Source: Prorocentrum cordatum (taxonomy: Eukaryota; Sar; Dinophyceae; Prorocentrales; Prorocentraceae). Taken from it: a DNA stretch of 64,000 bases. Position numbers and translations under genes: made by a program. The DNA lies in assembly GCA_963575745.1 (NCBI GenBank), contig CAUYUJ010000192.1, positions 224,360 through 288,359 on the forward strand. Direction: 5' to 3'. The notes under the pieces were generated by a model, which was given only the letters and a program-made list of their open reading frames with translations, made no database searches and was not told the DNA's origin. Of this stretch, positions 1 through 11,336 are shown piece by piece; positions within the stretch are counted from its first letter, which is position 1, and each line of letters opens with the position of its first letter.

Positions 1-136
1 CTCAACCAGTGTTATTACGTGTGGGACAATTTTATTATGTCAATGAACGGGTTACCACGACAGAACATACAGCTTTACAGAGGCTGACCGCCTCTCCCAG
101 ACACGCCATTTCCACGTCACAACTGAAGAATATTGA

Positions 137-1006
137 TCCGCTTGGCTTCGGCACGGTGCCACGTGCTATCACTTTGACAATCGTTCTGCTTTATTTCGTT
201 CCGCCCTGCGTAGCAAGGTCTTCGATGACATCTCTACCCGATTCCATCGGATCGAGCAGTATGATGTTGATGTCCTTTTGCTTCCCCGAATTCCTCAGTG
301 GCTTCGTCAATCTGCCGCGTGCACTTGGCTTGGGAACTATAAGAGGCTGGTCGCCATTGCCCCTCACCTAGCCGAAGATGGCGTGCACGAGGTTCAGAAG
401 AAAGTTGTCAGGCTTCTGAGATCTCAACGCGAGGCCCCTTCCATTGCTCACCTTCTCGGCCCGCGGGTCCGATACTTCTGGCCCGAGGCCCCGTGGGAGA
501 TTGTTGACGCTGCTTTCAGGTACACCCATTTCCTGGTCAAGCGTGCTGGCCCATTCGCGGCCGTTTCGTATACCAAGACTATCTGCAATGCCTGGCCAAC
601 TACACGAAGGTTCCGTCAAGGGACCCAGATCTGTCGATTTGGCTGCCAGGCCCTATTCGGAGATGCTGTTGATCACTACCTCCACTGTCCTGCTGCTCTG
701 AGCGCGCTTCCTTTAGTTTTGCCGAATCTGCCTCCTGATTATGCCTCTCGAGCCAGGCATGAGCATGTATTTTGTTTCGGAGGCCCCCAGGCTAGTCAGA
801 ATCTCTTATCGACTCTCCTTGTGCATGATATTCTGTTAGCATCATACAACACTTTGCGCGCGCAGGACAGTTTCGGTCCTGTGTGTCTTCCTGCTCTCTT
901 CCGCGCGCGCGCGCGGGTGCTGGCCCGCCGCCGCGCGGGTATTCGGGCTCTGCTACAGCGAGCTGGCCCAGCGGGCCCGCCCGCCGCTGCCGATGATGAA
1001 GACTGA
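137..1006 (+). pseudogene. C-terminal tail of a LINE-type reverse transcriptase polyprotein
   Basis: The frame is open from 137 to the stop at 1006, with two in-frame stops just upstream (TGA near 44 and at 134), so this is a decayed fragment that begins outside the window. No RT catalytic box is present. The product resembles the region after the RT domain of dinoflagellate LINEs: a Trp-rich stretch (WLGNYKRL, RYFWPEAPW), then a block NAWPTTRRFRQGTQICRFGC, then HYLHCP. The CRFGC...HYLHC spacing suggests a zinc knuckle (C-x3-C...H-x3-C). The tail after about residue 200 becomes Arg/Ala-rich. Family assignment rests on this zinc-knuckle block and on the strand and context; it is knowledge-based and was not searched. 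Confidence 0.6.
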
Positions 1007-1868
1007 TGGACTGCTTGCCCTCGTCTCGTTCTTCTCTTGTCCGCCTGCCCTCGTCTCGTCGCTATGCCCTTGCGCTCCTCCTCCTCCTCCTCCCCCTCCT
1101 CCTCCTGCGAGGGATGCGAGGGATCAGCCGCGCTTCGTGCCTCGCAAGAGAGCGCGGTTTTCGGGGGGCCCGTGCAGTTCAGTTGGCCCCCAAAGAGGCC
1201 GCGGCTCACGCCGTCGTCGAGGCGGCCTCCAGGGGTGCGAAGCGAGCTGCTAGAGGCGCCCCGCCGTCGCTTGCGGATGCGAACCCACCAGGAGCTTCTG
1301 CCGAGGGCATGAGAGGTCCGCCCAGCGTGGCGCGAGGGCATTTCCTGTTCATTTCTAGGGGCATTGTGGGCTGTAGTAATACATATCGGCCGAATTTTTC
1401 TCGACTCGTTTTTGGCCTTGGGATGTCGGCGCAACCGATTCGGGGGCTTCCCCGTGGAACCTCTCGTCACTGCCGCGATGTTTTGGCTGGGCTTGCAGCG
1501 CCCTGGGGCCCACTCCCGTTTTGTGCTCGATTGCGCCCGCTCTCATTTTTCAGAGGCCCTTATCCGCCCCGAAACTAACTCGGCGCGTCGTCCTATGGGC
1601 TCGCGGTTCCTCTTCCTACTCCTGCTCCTGCTCCTCCTCCTCCTCCTCCTCCTCCTCCTCCTCCTGTTCCTCACCCCTCTGCTCATGCTCGTTCTCAGTG
1701 TTCCTCCTCCTCATCCTCCCTCCCCTCCTCATCCTCCTCCTCCGCCTCATCCTGCTCTCCCGCCTCCCCCCCGTCATCATCGTCGTGATCCTCGTCCTCA
1801 TCCTCCGTGTTTTTTTTTTTTTTTTTTTGGTCCTCTTCCTCCTCCTCCTCCTCCCCTCTCTCCTCCTC

Positions 1869-1901
<33 letters not shown>

Positions 1902-2035
1902 TCCTCCCCCTCGTCCTCCTCCTCCTCCTCTTCCTCCTCCTCCTCCTAGGCTCCGTCCCAGCGCTGCCCCCCCCCTTCTCGCGGAGTCTCGTGCGAGGAG
2001 CGCGGGCCGCGATGGGGGCTGCCGCACCCGCAGGG
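1007..2035 (+). repeat. C/T-rich microsatellite block between two LINE remnants
   Basis: No gene is seen. CTC/TCC triplet runs occur at about 1076-1115 and 1610-1955, with a run of about 20 T near 1810. Long reading frames here encode only Leu, Ser or Pro runs on one strand and Glu, Arg or Gly runs on the other, and are products of the repeat. Confidence 0.85.
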
Positions 2036-3267
2036 GCATGGGGGCTGCCAGAGTGCCGCCCCCCGCGCGGAGGGGCAGGCGGGCGCCCCCTGTGCTCTGG
2101 CTGCAGGCGCTGCTGCTGCTGGGAGGGGTGCGCCCAGGCGAGGGACGCTTCACGTTCCTCCCAGTGTGGAACCCACAGAACCTGCTGTCTCCCGCCCGCC
2201 TGGACGAGGTGTCGCGGGCACTGGCTGGCGTGGGAACTGTTGGCCCCCCAGGCGCGTGCGTGCGCCAGTGGTGGAACGAGCCTCACCACAAGGCGACGTC
2301 GGTGGCCCACCACGTGGTGCACTTCGGGTGGCAGCGCTCCAGGCTTGTCAACAAGAGCTGCGGATGCGCGCTGGTGCTGGCCAAGAAGTACTTCGGGGTG
2401 AACGATATTCGACGACTGGTCACCCCGCCCGTGGGCCTTCGTGGACGAGGCGGACTGGCCTACATTGCCTCGGGACCGCTGCTCCTCGCCGCGCTCGTGC
2501 TTTACTCCCCCCCGCGGCCCGCGGCCAAGGGGGAAGCGCCCATCTGGCGCGACGCTTGCCGTGCACTGGTGGCTTGGGCGCGGTGCGAGCTTTTGCGCGT
2601 GCCTCAGCGGTGCCCCCCTGTGCTGCTCATGGACCTGAACTCGGGCCTGACCCAGCACTTCGACGAGGATCCCGTGGTCGGCCAGTTTGGTGCAGCAACT
2701 GAGAGCTACGCTGGCAAGCTGGTCCATGAGTGGCTGGCGGGGGCACGTATGCAGGCGATCAACACCACGCAGCGGGTTGGCAACACTTACTTCGGCATGG
2801 GTAGAGCGCCTTCCCAGATCGACTACATTCGCGTGCCCCAGAGTGCTGGAGTGTTAGTGGAATGGGCGAAGGCGTGGCACCGCGCGGCGGAGGCCGCGCG
2901 AGCGTCTCCCTCGATCCTCGATCACGTCCCCGTGGTTGCCAAGATTCGGATTGTGCCGCCCATGAACCAGCTGCCGCTGCGAGAGCGGTGGGGCCGCCCG
3001 CGCTTGTCAGGAGCAGTCTTGTCGGGGAATGGACGAGAGCAGTTCTTGACCGATCTTCGCGAGGCGTTCCTGGAGATAGGCCCGTCGCTCGACGTGCTGG
3101 AGACGAGGGGGGCGACTACTGGCCACGCCGCGCTTGTCATGGGCACCATCCGCAAGATCGGGCTGGCGCGCTTTCCCAGGACACGGCGCGCCCAATGTAC
3201 GAGAAGAAGTTGGACGAGAAGAAGTGGCAGCTGCTCCGTGAGAGGCGCGCCATCCTGGAGGAGGTGA
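2036..3267 (+). pseudogene. LINE endonuclease domain (APE-like), degenerate
   Basis: The frame-1 translation carries NLLSPARLDEV, HFGWQRSRLVNKSCGCAL, LLMDLNSGL, SQIDYIRVP and LDHVPVVAKI. These fit the endonuclease/exonuclease/phosphatase fold used by LINEs to nick target DNA: DLN corresponds to the usual GDFN motif, IDYI to the late Asp motif, and DHVPV to the SDHxPV catalytic motif. No obvious start exists, because upstream sequence is proline/serine repeat; 2036 marks where coding-like residues begin. Around 3190-3290 another frame reads YEKKLDEKKWQLLRERRAIL, which looks like the true continuation and shows a frameshift near 3150-3190. Confidence 0.7.
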
Positions 3268-3423
3268 AGGCGCAGGAGTTCGAGGCCATGCAGCGCTGCT
3301 CTTCTCCAGCGACCTGGCCGTCGGCTGCGGGCCGCCTTACTGGCGGCCCTTCCTCTTCCCCACCTTGCGCTGGATCTGTCGAACCACTCGTATCAGAACG
3401 CAACGCGCGGAGCAGAGGCTCAG

Positions 3424-4092
3424 GTGCCCCCCCCCCGTCGCGGTGCCGAAGAGCCAGACCTGCCGCGCGAGAGGGTCGCCGAGTTGTGGACGCTCGGCAG
3501 TGCGATCAGGAGCTACACGAAGGCACTTCAACACTGGCGACGCCGCAGAGCTCATGAGCGCCAGAAGTTCACAGAGGACGAACTCCGACAAGCATGGCGA
3601 GGCCGTGACATGGCCCAAGTTCCTCGGTTTGCCTGCTCGCTGGCGCGCACGGGCATTGGCGTGAAGAACCGCAACTACAGAGCACGCGCCTCGTGCAACC
3701 CGACGTGCGACGAGTGGTCGACCTTCCTCGCGCAGGACCCGCTCCTGGGCGGCTTGGCAGCTGCTCGCACGACCATTCCTCTCTGCCACAACTTGAAGCC
3801 CGACAGGCTCACGGACTTGGGCAACGCACCGGACTACGCCATCCCTGATACGGTGCACATGTCTGAGGGGGGCCTCCGTGGTGGCCAGTCGGACTTCACG
3901 ATGACAACCAAGGCCCTTCGCCGCGCGAAGATTGGCAAGTTTGCGCCGTCCTGGTCAGCTCCCTCGGAGATTCCTCCTCCTCCTCATCGTGGACCCAGGA
4001 TGGCTCAGCAGCCCGACTCTGTATGCCCGCCTGCCGTGGGGAGTGGGAGCCCGACGACCGCTGGTGATGGAAGAAGAACCTCGAGCGCCTGA
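3424..4092 (+). pseudogene. Linker between LINE endonuclease and RT
   Basis: The Arg-rich, probably alpha-helical segment includes QAWRGRDMAQVPRFACSLAR followed by TGIGVKNRNYRA. The same pattern (AWRGR...LAR...G...RNY) recurs in the LINE at 58.5 kb (DAWRGRRLAETWHLARLLTR, then RNYHKA), so it is a conserved block of this LINE group lying between the endonuclease and RT. Its exact role is unknown. The RT continues in another frame, so a shift lies in the overlap 3932-4092. Confidence 0.6.
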
Positions 4093-5788
4093 TCCCTATG
4101 CGCGCCTGCAGCTCCGCCACCTGGAGGCATTGGGAGAAGGAAGACATCGCTTGTACCGCCTGGTACTACATGTACGGCGTATTGGACTTCTACCCGTGCA
4201 GGCGTCTCTTTCGTATGGATTTGCCCCAGATAAGCGAAATGGGAAGACGGGAGCGGCAGGCAGACGGCTGGTGCACGTCATGTGCCCTTTCTGGCGAGCT
4301 GTGATGAGGGGGGGAATTCTGCGTGGGAGCACCTTCCGACCGCCAGAGTGGGCTTTCGCGGCTCGGGGCAGGCGAAGGGAGCACTTGATGATGGCGACGA
4401 GGATCGTGGCGTGGAAGGGGCACCACTCAGGACAGCACATGCTCCACAAGAGCTACGACGCCACGAACGCGTTCGGGCGCGGCCGCAAGGAGGACCTAGA
4501 GCGTTCCGTCAGGGACCGCTTGGAGGAGGATGAGGAGATCAAGGACCAGGACCTGAATTACGTGACGGCGATCTCCCGTCAGCGACGCATGGCGCTCACC
4601 GTCGTCATCCCAGCTGCAGACGGCGAGGTGGCCCTGAGGAGCGGATCAGGAGGGTTCATGGGGGACACATCGGAGCCAGAGATATTCATGAGTAACTACC
4701 ACATCGCAGTGACGAAGTGGGCCGAAGTGGAGACGGCTCGCTCTAACGGTGCGATGCTCATCAGGATGCAGAACTTGCCCGAGGTCGACGCTAGCCTGGG
4801 ATGTTTTATGGACGACATCTTCAAGACCCAGCTTCTGTCGGAGCCCCAGTCCGCGGCGGAGGTGACCCGCCTCTCGCTGCGTAGCGACCAGGGGCTGGAC
4901 CAGGCTCTCCTGGAGAGGGCCTACGGCCAGAACAGGGCCAAGCAGGACGTAGTGCCTGCTTTTCCTTCGAGGCAGCTGGTACGTCGTACGATTACGGAGC
5001 TCAACCGCAGCGGCTGCCGCAGCAGCTACGAGCTGAAGCACCTGGGCGCCTGGTTCAACGCGGTGAACAGCAACAGTAACGAGCTCAAGGCACGGCTGGC
5101 TGCGATTACGAAAGGCTGGATGATGGTGCAGGGGTTCTGGTACTCAGCGTCGCCATTACGAGTCAAGCGCTTGATGTTCATATCCCTGGTGAGCGGGGCG
5201 GCCCTCTCGGGCACGGTGGCTTTTTGCTGGACGGCTGCGGAGACCAGGCAGCTGTGTGGTGCATTGGCTTGCAAGCTACGCTCCATGATGGGAGGCACGG
5301 CTAAGGCGGGACCATCGCACATCACGACGCTCACCACACGTGAGGTTTATAGGCATTGGAATCGTGTGCCCTTTGCACTGGAAGCGACAGTTCAAAGGCT
5401 GAAGGCATGGCAGGCGATTGCGAGAGCGCCTCGGAACCATGCCCACTTGCTGGTCATCTTTTACGGCGAGATGCAGTGGGAGGCCACCAGCGCTTACCGC
5501 TGCCCACCGACGCTGCTTGAGGACGGCCGCTTCAACGACACGACGCTGATCCACCCTTGGGCGCGTCAGCTCCGGCAGGACTTGGAGGTGATGTGCAGCA
5601 CACCTGAAGCGGAGTCATTCGCGGAGGTGTGGGGGTTCGGCTCCATGCTGGACCTGCTGTGGGACGAGGAGGTGAACTACCTCTTCATCTCGTTTGATCC
5701 GCGGTGCCTGCGCAGCGCCTTTGCTGCAGTGCAGTGGGCACCGCCACCTTGCCTGGCAGACACTGTGCCAGCCGCCCAGGACGATTAG
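3932..5788 (+). pseudogene. LINE reverse transcriptase domain
   Basis: The 618-codon frame contains degenerate RT boxes. The A-like box is YDATNAFG (Asp at residue 176). The B-like box is GGFMGDTSEPEIF (240 onward). The catalytic C-like box is CFMDDI, with the FMDD Asp pair at residues 294-295, in place of the usual FADD/YADD. ELKHLGAWFN follows as the E-like box. The first ~60 residues are probably out of frame with the ancestral protein. The frame ends at a TAG at 5786-5788, yet the same frame runs on openly for more than 1.3 kb through zinc fingers, so this stop is probably a secondary nonsense mutation and not the natural end. The enzyme would copy LINE RNA into DNA at the nicked target. 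Confidence 0.75.
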
Positions 5789-6480
5789 CAGACCTGGGAA
5801 AAAGGAGAAGCGGACGTCTTTGTTTGTACGATCAGAGCCAATCCAGATGACCCGACTTGTGGACAGAGTTTTCGCACGCGTGCGGCGCTTGTAGCACATG
5901 TATGTCAGTCTCGACAACCAGGGCATGGGGGACAGAGTTTATTCAATATCCTAACGCCTAGCAATGCATGCATCAACTGCAACACGGTCTTTCAGAGCAG
6001 GGGGGAGGCGGTGAGGCACTTGGCACGATCATGGCACGCTGGGAGGTGTATCAGACACAATACGGCGTACCCGTACATGCACCACCTGCCTACCACGCAC
6101 GTGTGCGCGCTGTGCCAGTCCTTGTTCATGACCTACGAGAACCTCCGTAGCCACTTGTGCTCACACCTGCCGCCGACGCAGGAGGGCAGATCCATATCAG
6201 TCGTCACGCCGAGACCTGTACCGTCCGGACCAAGACCGAGGGCGAAGAGGCCCGCAGCTCCTGCCACAGGACCGCGCCAGAGAGGCAGTGAGATTCGCAC
6301 AGTCGAGCGCCTGTTCGTCAGCAGCAACACCCTTCTATCCCAAGGAGGTGGAGAAGCCAGGGAGGTGGCGCCCACACAAGGGGGGCTCCTTGGCCCAGTC
6401 GCCGACTGGTGGGCAAGCGTCCAACGGCGGAGACGAGAGTCAGCAACGCAAGGGAGAGGGAGATCGAGCCGAGGGAGGAG
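5789..6480 (+). pseudogene. C2H2-type zinc-finger region of the LINE polyprotein
   Basis: Reading on in the RT frame after the TAG gives three finger-like units. The first is VCTIRANPDDPTCGQSF...ALVAHVC. The second is CINCNTVFQSRGEAVRHLAR. The third is CALCQSLFMTYENLRSHLCSH, a good C-x2-C...H-x3-H finger. Such fingers often follow the RT in dinoflagellate LINEs and probably bind nucleic acid. The frame then becomes Arg/Gly-rich; the sensible protein moves to another frame somewhere between 6290 and 6480. Confidence 0.65.
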
Positions 6481-7001
6481 CACGACTCCAACGTGGCGGA
6501 GGCGTGGTCAAGGCCATCCAGCAGGAGTCGAAGGACCTCTCAGACCACGCGGCGAACCTCCGCATGCAGATAGGCCAGTACAAGGAGGACGCCAAGAAGG
6601 CGAGCGGCTCCGACGAGGGAGCCGAGAAGGAGGCGGCGCTGAAGGCCGAGGATACTCAGAAGGAGCTGCACACGCTGGGGCCCCCTGCCCCAGCTCTCCC
6701 AGCGGCGCTCGTCGAAAGCCTGGAGGCCGAGGAGGTGGGGGCGGTCAACCGCAGGGCGCTGGAGGGGATGAAGCACGAGCTCGTCGAGGCCCCGCCCGTG
6801 GACGTCCGCCTTGGCAGGCTGGAGAGCTGCAAGGACGAGTACATGATCAAGATCGTGCTGGCTCCCAACGACAAGTCCAAGGAGGGGGTGATCACAGCCT
6901 GGCTGCACGCGATGGGAGCCCAGGTGACCAGCGGCATGGCCCCCTCGGACTACATGGAGGACGAGGTCAACGTGTGGACCGACGCGTTGAAGGCGGCCTG
7001 A
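6288..7001 (+). pseudogene. Hydrophilic C-terminal domain of the LINE polyprotein
   Basis: From about 6480 this frame reads as an acidic and lysine-rich protein (AIQQESKDLSDHAANLRMQI; EAALKAEDTQKELHTLG; MKHELVEAPPVDVRLGRLES; VWTDALKAA) and ends at a TGA at 6999-7001. The helical, Glu/Lys-rich composition and the position match the last ~180 residues of the 58-61.6 kb LINE, which also ends in an acidic helix (RRIQTAIDELDDQA). Sequence identity between the two is low. The first ~60 codons of this frame are likely out of frame. Confidence 0.5.
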
Positions 7002-8340
7002 GCCCCGCACGTGAGCCTTTCGGCAGCTTCGCCGCCCTGTGCCCAGACGTGGAGGGGGTCGTGTCACTGTCGTCCGAGTCTGGGGAGGAGGAGGGATGTA
7101 TGTAGAGTCTTGCCCCCCCTACTGCCCCCGCGGCATCGCAGCTCTCGCGGTGCTCTGACGGACTATCGCGGGGGCAGTGGGGGAGACGTGGACGGCTTTC
7201 CTTTTAGACGCCGACGGGGAGTCGGCAATCTCCGAAGCCACTGGCCGTATTGGCGGGCGAGTTTCTCTGGACCGATGTGCACGCACTGCCTCGGAGCCAT
7301 CGAGCTTCGGGACGCGCAGCCGTGCGCACCTGGCATAGTAGCAGCACCAGCACGGTGCGGACGGCGGACATGTGAATTCTTCTAGCAGTTTTACCCCGTG
7401 ACGGGTTGCTCAGCTCGCGTGCAGCGTGTTGTCAGTCTTCAGGTGCACGAGTGCTGGGGCGCATATGTGTTAGATGTTTATTGCGAGCATTGGAGTTTCG
7501 TGATCTTGTCCAGCAGCCGCGAGCAAGCAAGCAAGCTCCTCCTCCTCCTCCTCCTCCTCCTCCTCCTCCGCCTCCTCCTCCTCCTCCTCCTCCTCCTCCT
7601 CCTCCTCCTCCTCCTCTGCCTCCTCCTCATCCACCTCCTTCCTCCCTCCTCTCCTCCGCCTCCTCCTCCTCCTCCTCCGCTCCGCCCTCCTACGCTCCCC
7701 CTCCTCCTCCTCTCTCCTCCTCCTCTTCCTCCTCCTCCTCCTCCTCCTCCCTCCTCCTCTCCTCCTCCTCTCCCCCTCCTCCTCCTCCTCCTCCTCCTCC
7801 TCCTCCTCCTCCTCCCTCCTCCCCCTCCTCCTCCCCCTCCTCCCCCTCCCCCTCCCTCCTCCTCCTCCTCCTCCTCTCCTCCCTCCTCCTCCTCCTCCTC
7901 CTCCTCCTCCTCCTCCTCCTCCTCCTCCTCCTCCTCCTCCTCCTCCTCCTCCTCCTCCTCTCCTCCTCCTCCCTCTCCTCCCCTCCTCTCCGCCTCCTCC
8001 TCCTCTCCTCCACCCCCTCCTTCTCTGCCTCCTCCCCCTCCTCTCCTCCTCCTCCTCCTCCTCCTCCTCCTCCTCCTCCTCCTCCTCCTCCTCCTCCTCC
8101 TCCTTCCTCCTCTCCTCCTCCCCCTCCTCCTCCTCTGCCTCCTCCTCCTTCCTTCCTCCTCCTCCTCTCCTCCCCTCCTCCTCCTCCTCCTCCTATTCCT
8201 CTCCTCCTCCTCCTCCCTCCTCCTCCTCCCTCCTCCTCTCCTCTCCCTCCTCCTCCTATTCCTCCTACTCCTCCTCCTCCTCCTCCTCCTCCTCCTCCTC
8301 CTCCTCCTCCTCCTCTTCCTCCCCCTCCTCCGCGCAGGAC
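7002..8340 (+). repeat. LINE 3' flank and ~800-bp CTC microsatellite
   Basis: 7002-7535 holds no convincing gene. From about 7535 to 8333 nearly every triplet is CTC/TCC/CCT with sparse substitutions, giving a polypyrimidine + strand over about 800 bp. Predicted Leu, Pro, Ser, Arg or Glu homopolymer proteins here are artefacts of the repeat. Confidence 0.9.
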
Positions 8341-9583
8341 CCCCTTGGGCAAACACTGGTCGGTGACTGCTGTAAGGGTTTAGTCGTCAGAGCATATGAA
8401 GCGGTATCGCCCACTGTTTTAACAGGCCACTTCGGCGAGGGACGATCGAGTTGCGCCCCCAGCTGAGCCACGCCACGCCAATACGTTCCCCCAGCGAGCC
8501 TGTTGTAGAGCTTGAAGCTCTCCACCTCGTACACCTCCACGATGCCCCAGCTGGAAGCCGTCTCTTCAGGCGAGGCGCGCCTGCGACAGAGGCAATTATG
8601 GATCAGCATCTCGCTCCATGCTGATGCAGTCATCGTGCTGCCATAAGGAACGCTGAAGAAGAAACGAAAGGGTTTCCCTGGCCACGGCGACCCTCGGCCA
8701 CGCAGAGGTTCCCCGACCTGGATCCGAGAAGCGGCCCGGAAACGAAGACCCCTTCTGAACCCCCAAGTGGTCCTCCTCTCAACGTGCTTACTGTGCTCAT
8801 GGCGGCCAGTGTTCGCCGTCTGGCCGAAGAACACACTCTCCCGTCCAGGCGAGTTGGGATCGGATGCAGCCACCCCGTGCTCGGTGCCAGTCCTCTGGCC
8901 AGCACACTCGAGCGCCTTCGGTGGGCCTCCCCCCACTGTGAAGGCCCGATGATCCCAGGTAAAAACCTTAATTACAAGAGCACTGCAGTCAGCATCACAA
9001 TAACAAATACGAAGAGCCAGAATACATCAGCACTGCAGTCAACACCACACTAACAAGTGTGAAGAGCCAGAGCAGTGCAGCCCCAGGACTCCCCAGACCT
9101 GTGCTGTCGTGACGCTTCTTCGCTACTACTCGCGGGCACAAGAACTCTCTCGACCGCAGGCATCACCGGGGGCGCTTTTTCCGCTGGCCGCTGCTTCGTT
9201 CTGTGGCGCGCCGCGTGGAGCAGCGAGGGGGGGCAGGCCTCCTCAGCAGGCGGCAGAGTTTCGGAGAAGGCTTAGAAAGCTTCGATCCCAGCAGGCCAGA
9301 GGCCTTCTCCCTCTCAGACGGCCCGCACCCTCTGCCTTCTTCCCCTCTGTGCGAGCCGCCGGTTCATGGCCACGGGGTTCAAGAACGGCAAGACTGGGCG
9401 CTGACATCGTGAACATTCGGCCAGCCGTGATGTCCGCGATCCGGGAGGCCGTCGCCGGCCCATCCGCTTCCGCTCGACACTGGCCCACTAGCCCCATGGA
9501 CGCCTCCCGGACAACACTGCAACACTCGGACAAGCGGCTCCAGCCGGGTCGAAGGCCCTCCAGGAGTCCCGACGAGGACAGAA
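8341..9583. other. Gene-poor stretch with a short two-unit tandem repeat
   Basis: No supported gene. At about 8975-9085 a unit of about 52 bp containing AGCACTGCAGTCA and GAAGAGCCAGA is repeated twice. A stretch at about 9255-9325 (GGAGAAGGCTTAGAAAGCTT, then AGGCCTTCTC) resembles 62510-62625 and may be a small dispersed repeat. Confidence 0.5.
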
Positions 9584-9649
<66 letters not shown>

Positions 9650-9700
9650 AACGGCCTCGACTTCGACTTCGACTTCGACGACGACGACGACGACGACGGA
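9584..9700 (+). repeat. ACG/GAC trinucleotide microsatellite
   Basis: GAC/ACG triplets run from about 9584 to 9650, then GACTTC hexamers, then GACGAC. The sequence onward to about 10230 is very GC-rich and repeats imperfect GCG/CCG triplets. No gene is supported in 9700-10230. Confidence 0.85.
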
Positions 9701-10262
9701 CGACCCACGACCGACCCCCGACGACCGACGACCGACGACCGACGACGGCCCGCGGCCGGCCGGCGGGGGCGTCCTGACGCGGTGCGGCGGCCAGCCGCGC
9801 AGCGAGCGGCGGGGGCGGGGGCGCGGCGCCCCGAGGGGCTCCGCGCCGAGGCGCGGGGCGCAGGGCGCGGCCCCGCCGGGCCGCAGGCAGCCCTGCGGGC
9901 GCTCCTGCGGCAGCGCCGCGGCGCTGCTCCGCCGCCGCCGTGCGAGTCGGGGGCCGCCCCGCCGCCGCCGTCGCTCGAGGAAGGGTCGCGGCGAGCCCGC
10001 CGCCGCTCGAGGGGATCGGGGCGCCCCGCCCGCGCGCGTGTGCTGCAGTGCGCTGCCGCTGGGCGTCGGCCAGCCTTGCGGCCAGAGCGCGCACGCGAGC
10101 GGAGTCGAGAAACGCCCCAGCTGACGCCAGGGGAAGATGTGAGCGAGGAAGGGGAGGGAGAGGAAGGGGAGTGAAGCAAGGAAGGGAAAGGAAAGGAGGA
10201 GGAGTGTAGAACATCGCCAAGAGAAAGAAGGCGGTGAGTGGATGCTGGGGGGGGGGCTGTCC

Positions 10263-10294
10263 ATCTATATATATATATATGTTTATATATATAG
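10263..10294. repeat. TA dinucleotide repeat
   Basis: Alternating TA runs sit next to an AT-rich patch (10290-10390). Similar TA runs occur near 19671-19692 and 31612-31640. Confidence 0.8.
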
Positions 10295-10711
10295 ACAGAA
10301 TATGTGTACGAATTCCAAAGTCCCCCTTTCTTCCATGTTTCCTAAACTTCCGTCTTCCCCTCCACTTCCAATATCATACAACATACAGCGTTCTTCATGT
10401 CCGCTTTGTTCACGCAGCCGCGCGGCCTCCCGCTCGTACACCTCTCCGGCACGCCCGCGAAGTACTTCAAGCTCCGAGAAGCTCTTTCTTTGCCCAATCC
10501 CCGATTCCTCGCCTCCCGCGTTCCGTCGTGCATCAACTCGCTCCCGGCGCGTCCCTCCCGTTGCCCCACTGGCGCCTTCACGCCTGCTTCGGCTCGCTGG
10601 CGCCCGCGGAACTCCAAAGGTGTCCTTACCTCCCCCCCTGACATCTATAGCACAGAAACGGGCCCCTGACCCTGGTGCCTTCCCCCAGGACGGGCCCTTC
10701 TTCCTAGGCTT

Positions 10712-10868
10712 AAGTCGGGCGTGTCTCCCTACAGGGGGATTTTCGACGAAAAATAAAAAATCTGAAAAATGCTCCCAAATTGTCAAAAAAAATGCTAACA
10801 TCAAATCCCCACACTATTTTCTAACTATTTTTGAATATCCCCCCTGTATAGAGGGACAGGCTCGACTT
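10712..10868. mobile_element. MITE-like foldback element, family 1, copy 1
   Basis: The left end AAGTCGGGCGTGTC...CCCTACAGGGGGAT is the near reverse complement of the right end, whose complement reads AAGTCGAGCCTGTC...TATACAGGGGGGAT. This is a terminal inverted repeat of about 33 bp on a 157-bp element with an A-rich interior and no coding capacity. Interior and ends recur at 14212-14370, 21353-21512 and 52709-53192. No target-site duplication was resolved. Confidence 0.75.
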
Positions 10869-10902
10869 CATCCTGGGCCGCCTCCTGCCTGTCCCGGAAC
10901 CC

Positions 10903-11207
10903 GTGGACCGCCCCGAGGGCCCAAGACACGGCGAGAGGAGCCTCGGGGCCCGCTGCCCTCGGGACCCCCGCCCCCCCCCCGTGGCGGACTTTCCCCTCCA
11001 CATGGCCTCCGTCGGCGGGCCCCCCCCCCGCGGACGCGCCCCGCCTGCTGCGGCGGCCGCCCGGGCGAGCCCCGCGCGGCGCGCGGCGGCGCGAGCGGCC
11101 GCGGCGGCGCGGGCGGCCCCGAGGCGCCGCACCCGTGCGCCTCCTGCAGGGCGCGCCAGTGCCCCGCCTGGGCGGCTGCGGGCGCGCGGGTCCCACGCAG
11201 GCGACAC
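10903..11207. other. Extremely GC-rich stretch, no gene
   Basis: Imperfect GCG/CGG triplets and G or C runs dominate. Several frames are open on both strands but encode Arg/Ala/Gly/Pro strings typical of GC-rich spacer. Confidence 0.6.
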
Positions 11208-11208
11208 C

Positions 11209-11335
11209 TGGCCATCGCTCGGAGGTCCGTTCCCTGTTTTTTTTTGGTTTCGTGCGTGGTTTTTTCGCCAAGTGATCAAGGATGCTCCTCGATGGTCCTC
11301 GCCGAACGAAAAATGCACACGTCCGAGCGATGCCA
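11209..11335. mobile_element. MITE-like element, family 2, copy 1, with 7-bp target duplication
   Basis: The left end GGCCATCGCTCGGAGGTCC pairs with the right end, whose complement reads TTGGCATCGCTCGGACGTG. The element is about 127 bp. GACACCT occurs immediately outside on both sides, consistent with a 7-bp target-site duplication. A second copy, about 85-90% similar across the whole length, lies at 27723-27846. Confidence 0.75.
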
Positions 11336-11336
11336 A

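Larger units (their letters stand above)
2036..7001 (+). mobile_element. Nearly full-length degenerate LINE retrotransposon (EN-linker-RT-zinc finger)
   Basis: Successive domains lie in the order expected for a non-LTR retrotransposon: endonuclease/exonuclease/phosphatase fold (2090-3000), a linker (3420-3720), reverse transcriptase (about 4200-5700), C2H2 fingers (5830-6165) and a hydrophilic C-terminal domain ending at 7001. The reading frame changes at least three times (near 3150-3300, near 3930-4080 and in 6290-6480) and one TAG interrupts it at 5786-5788, so the copy is not functional as read. No target-site duplication was located. A CTC microsatellite starts 530 bp downstream. Confidence 0.8.

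Noticed and set aside
7398-8383. Long frames of Leu, Pro, Ser, Arg or Glu runs on both strands
   Set aside because: They are direct translations of the CTC microsatellite in all frames. The same holds near 1600-1960, 16000-16830, 29700-30480 and 57740-57910.
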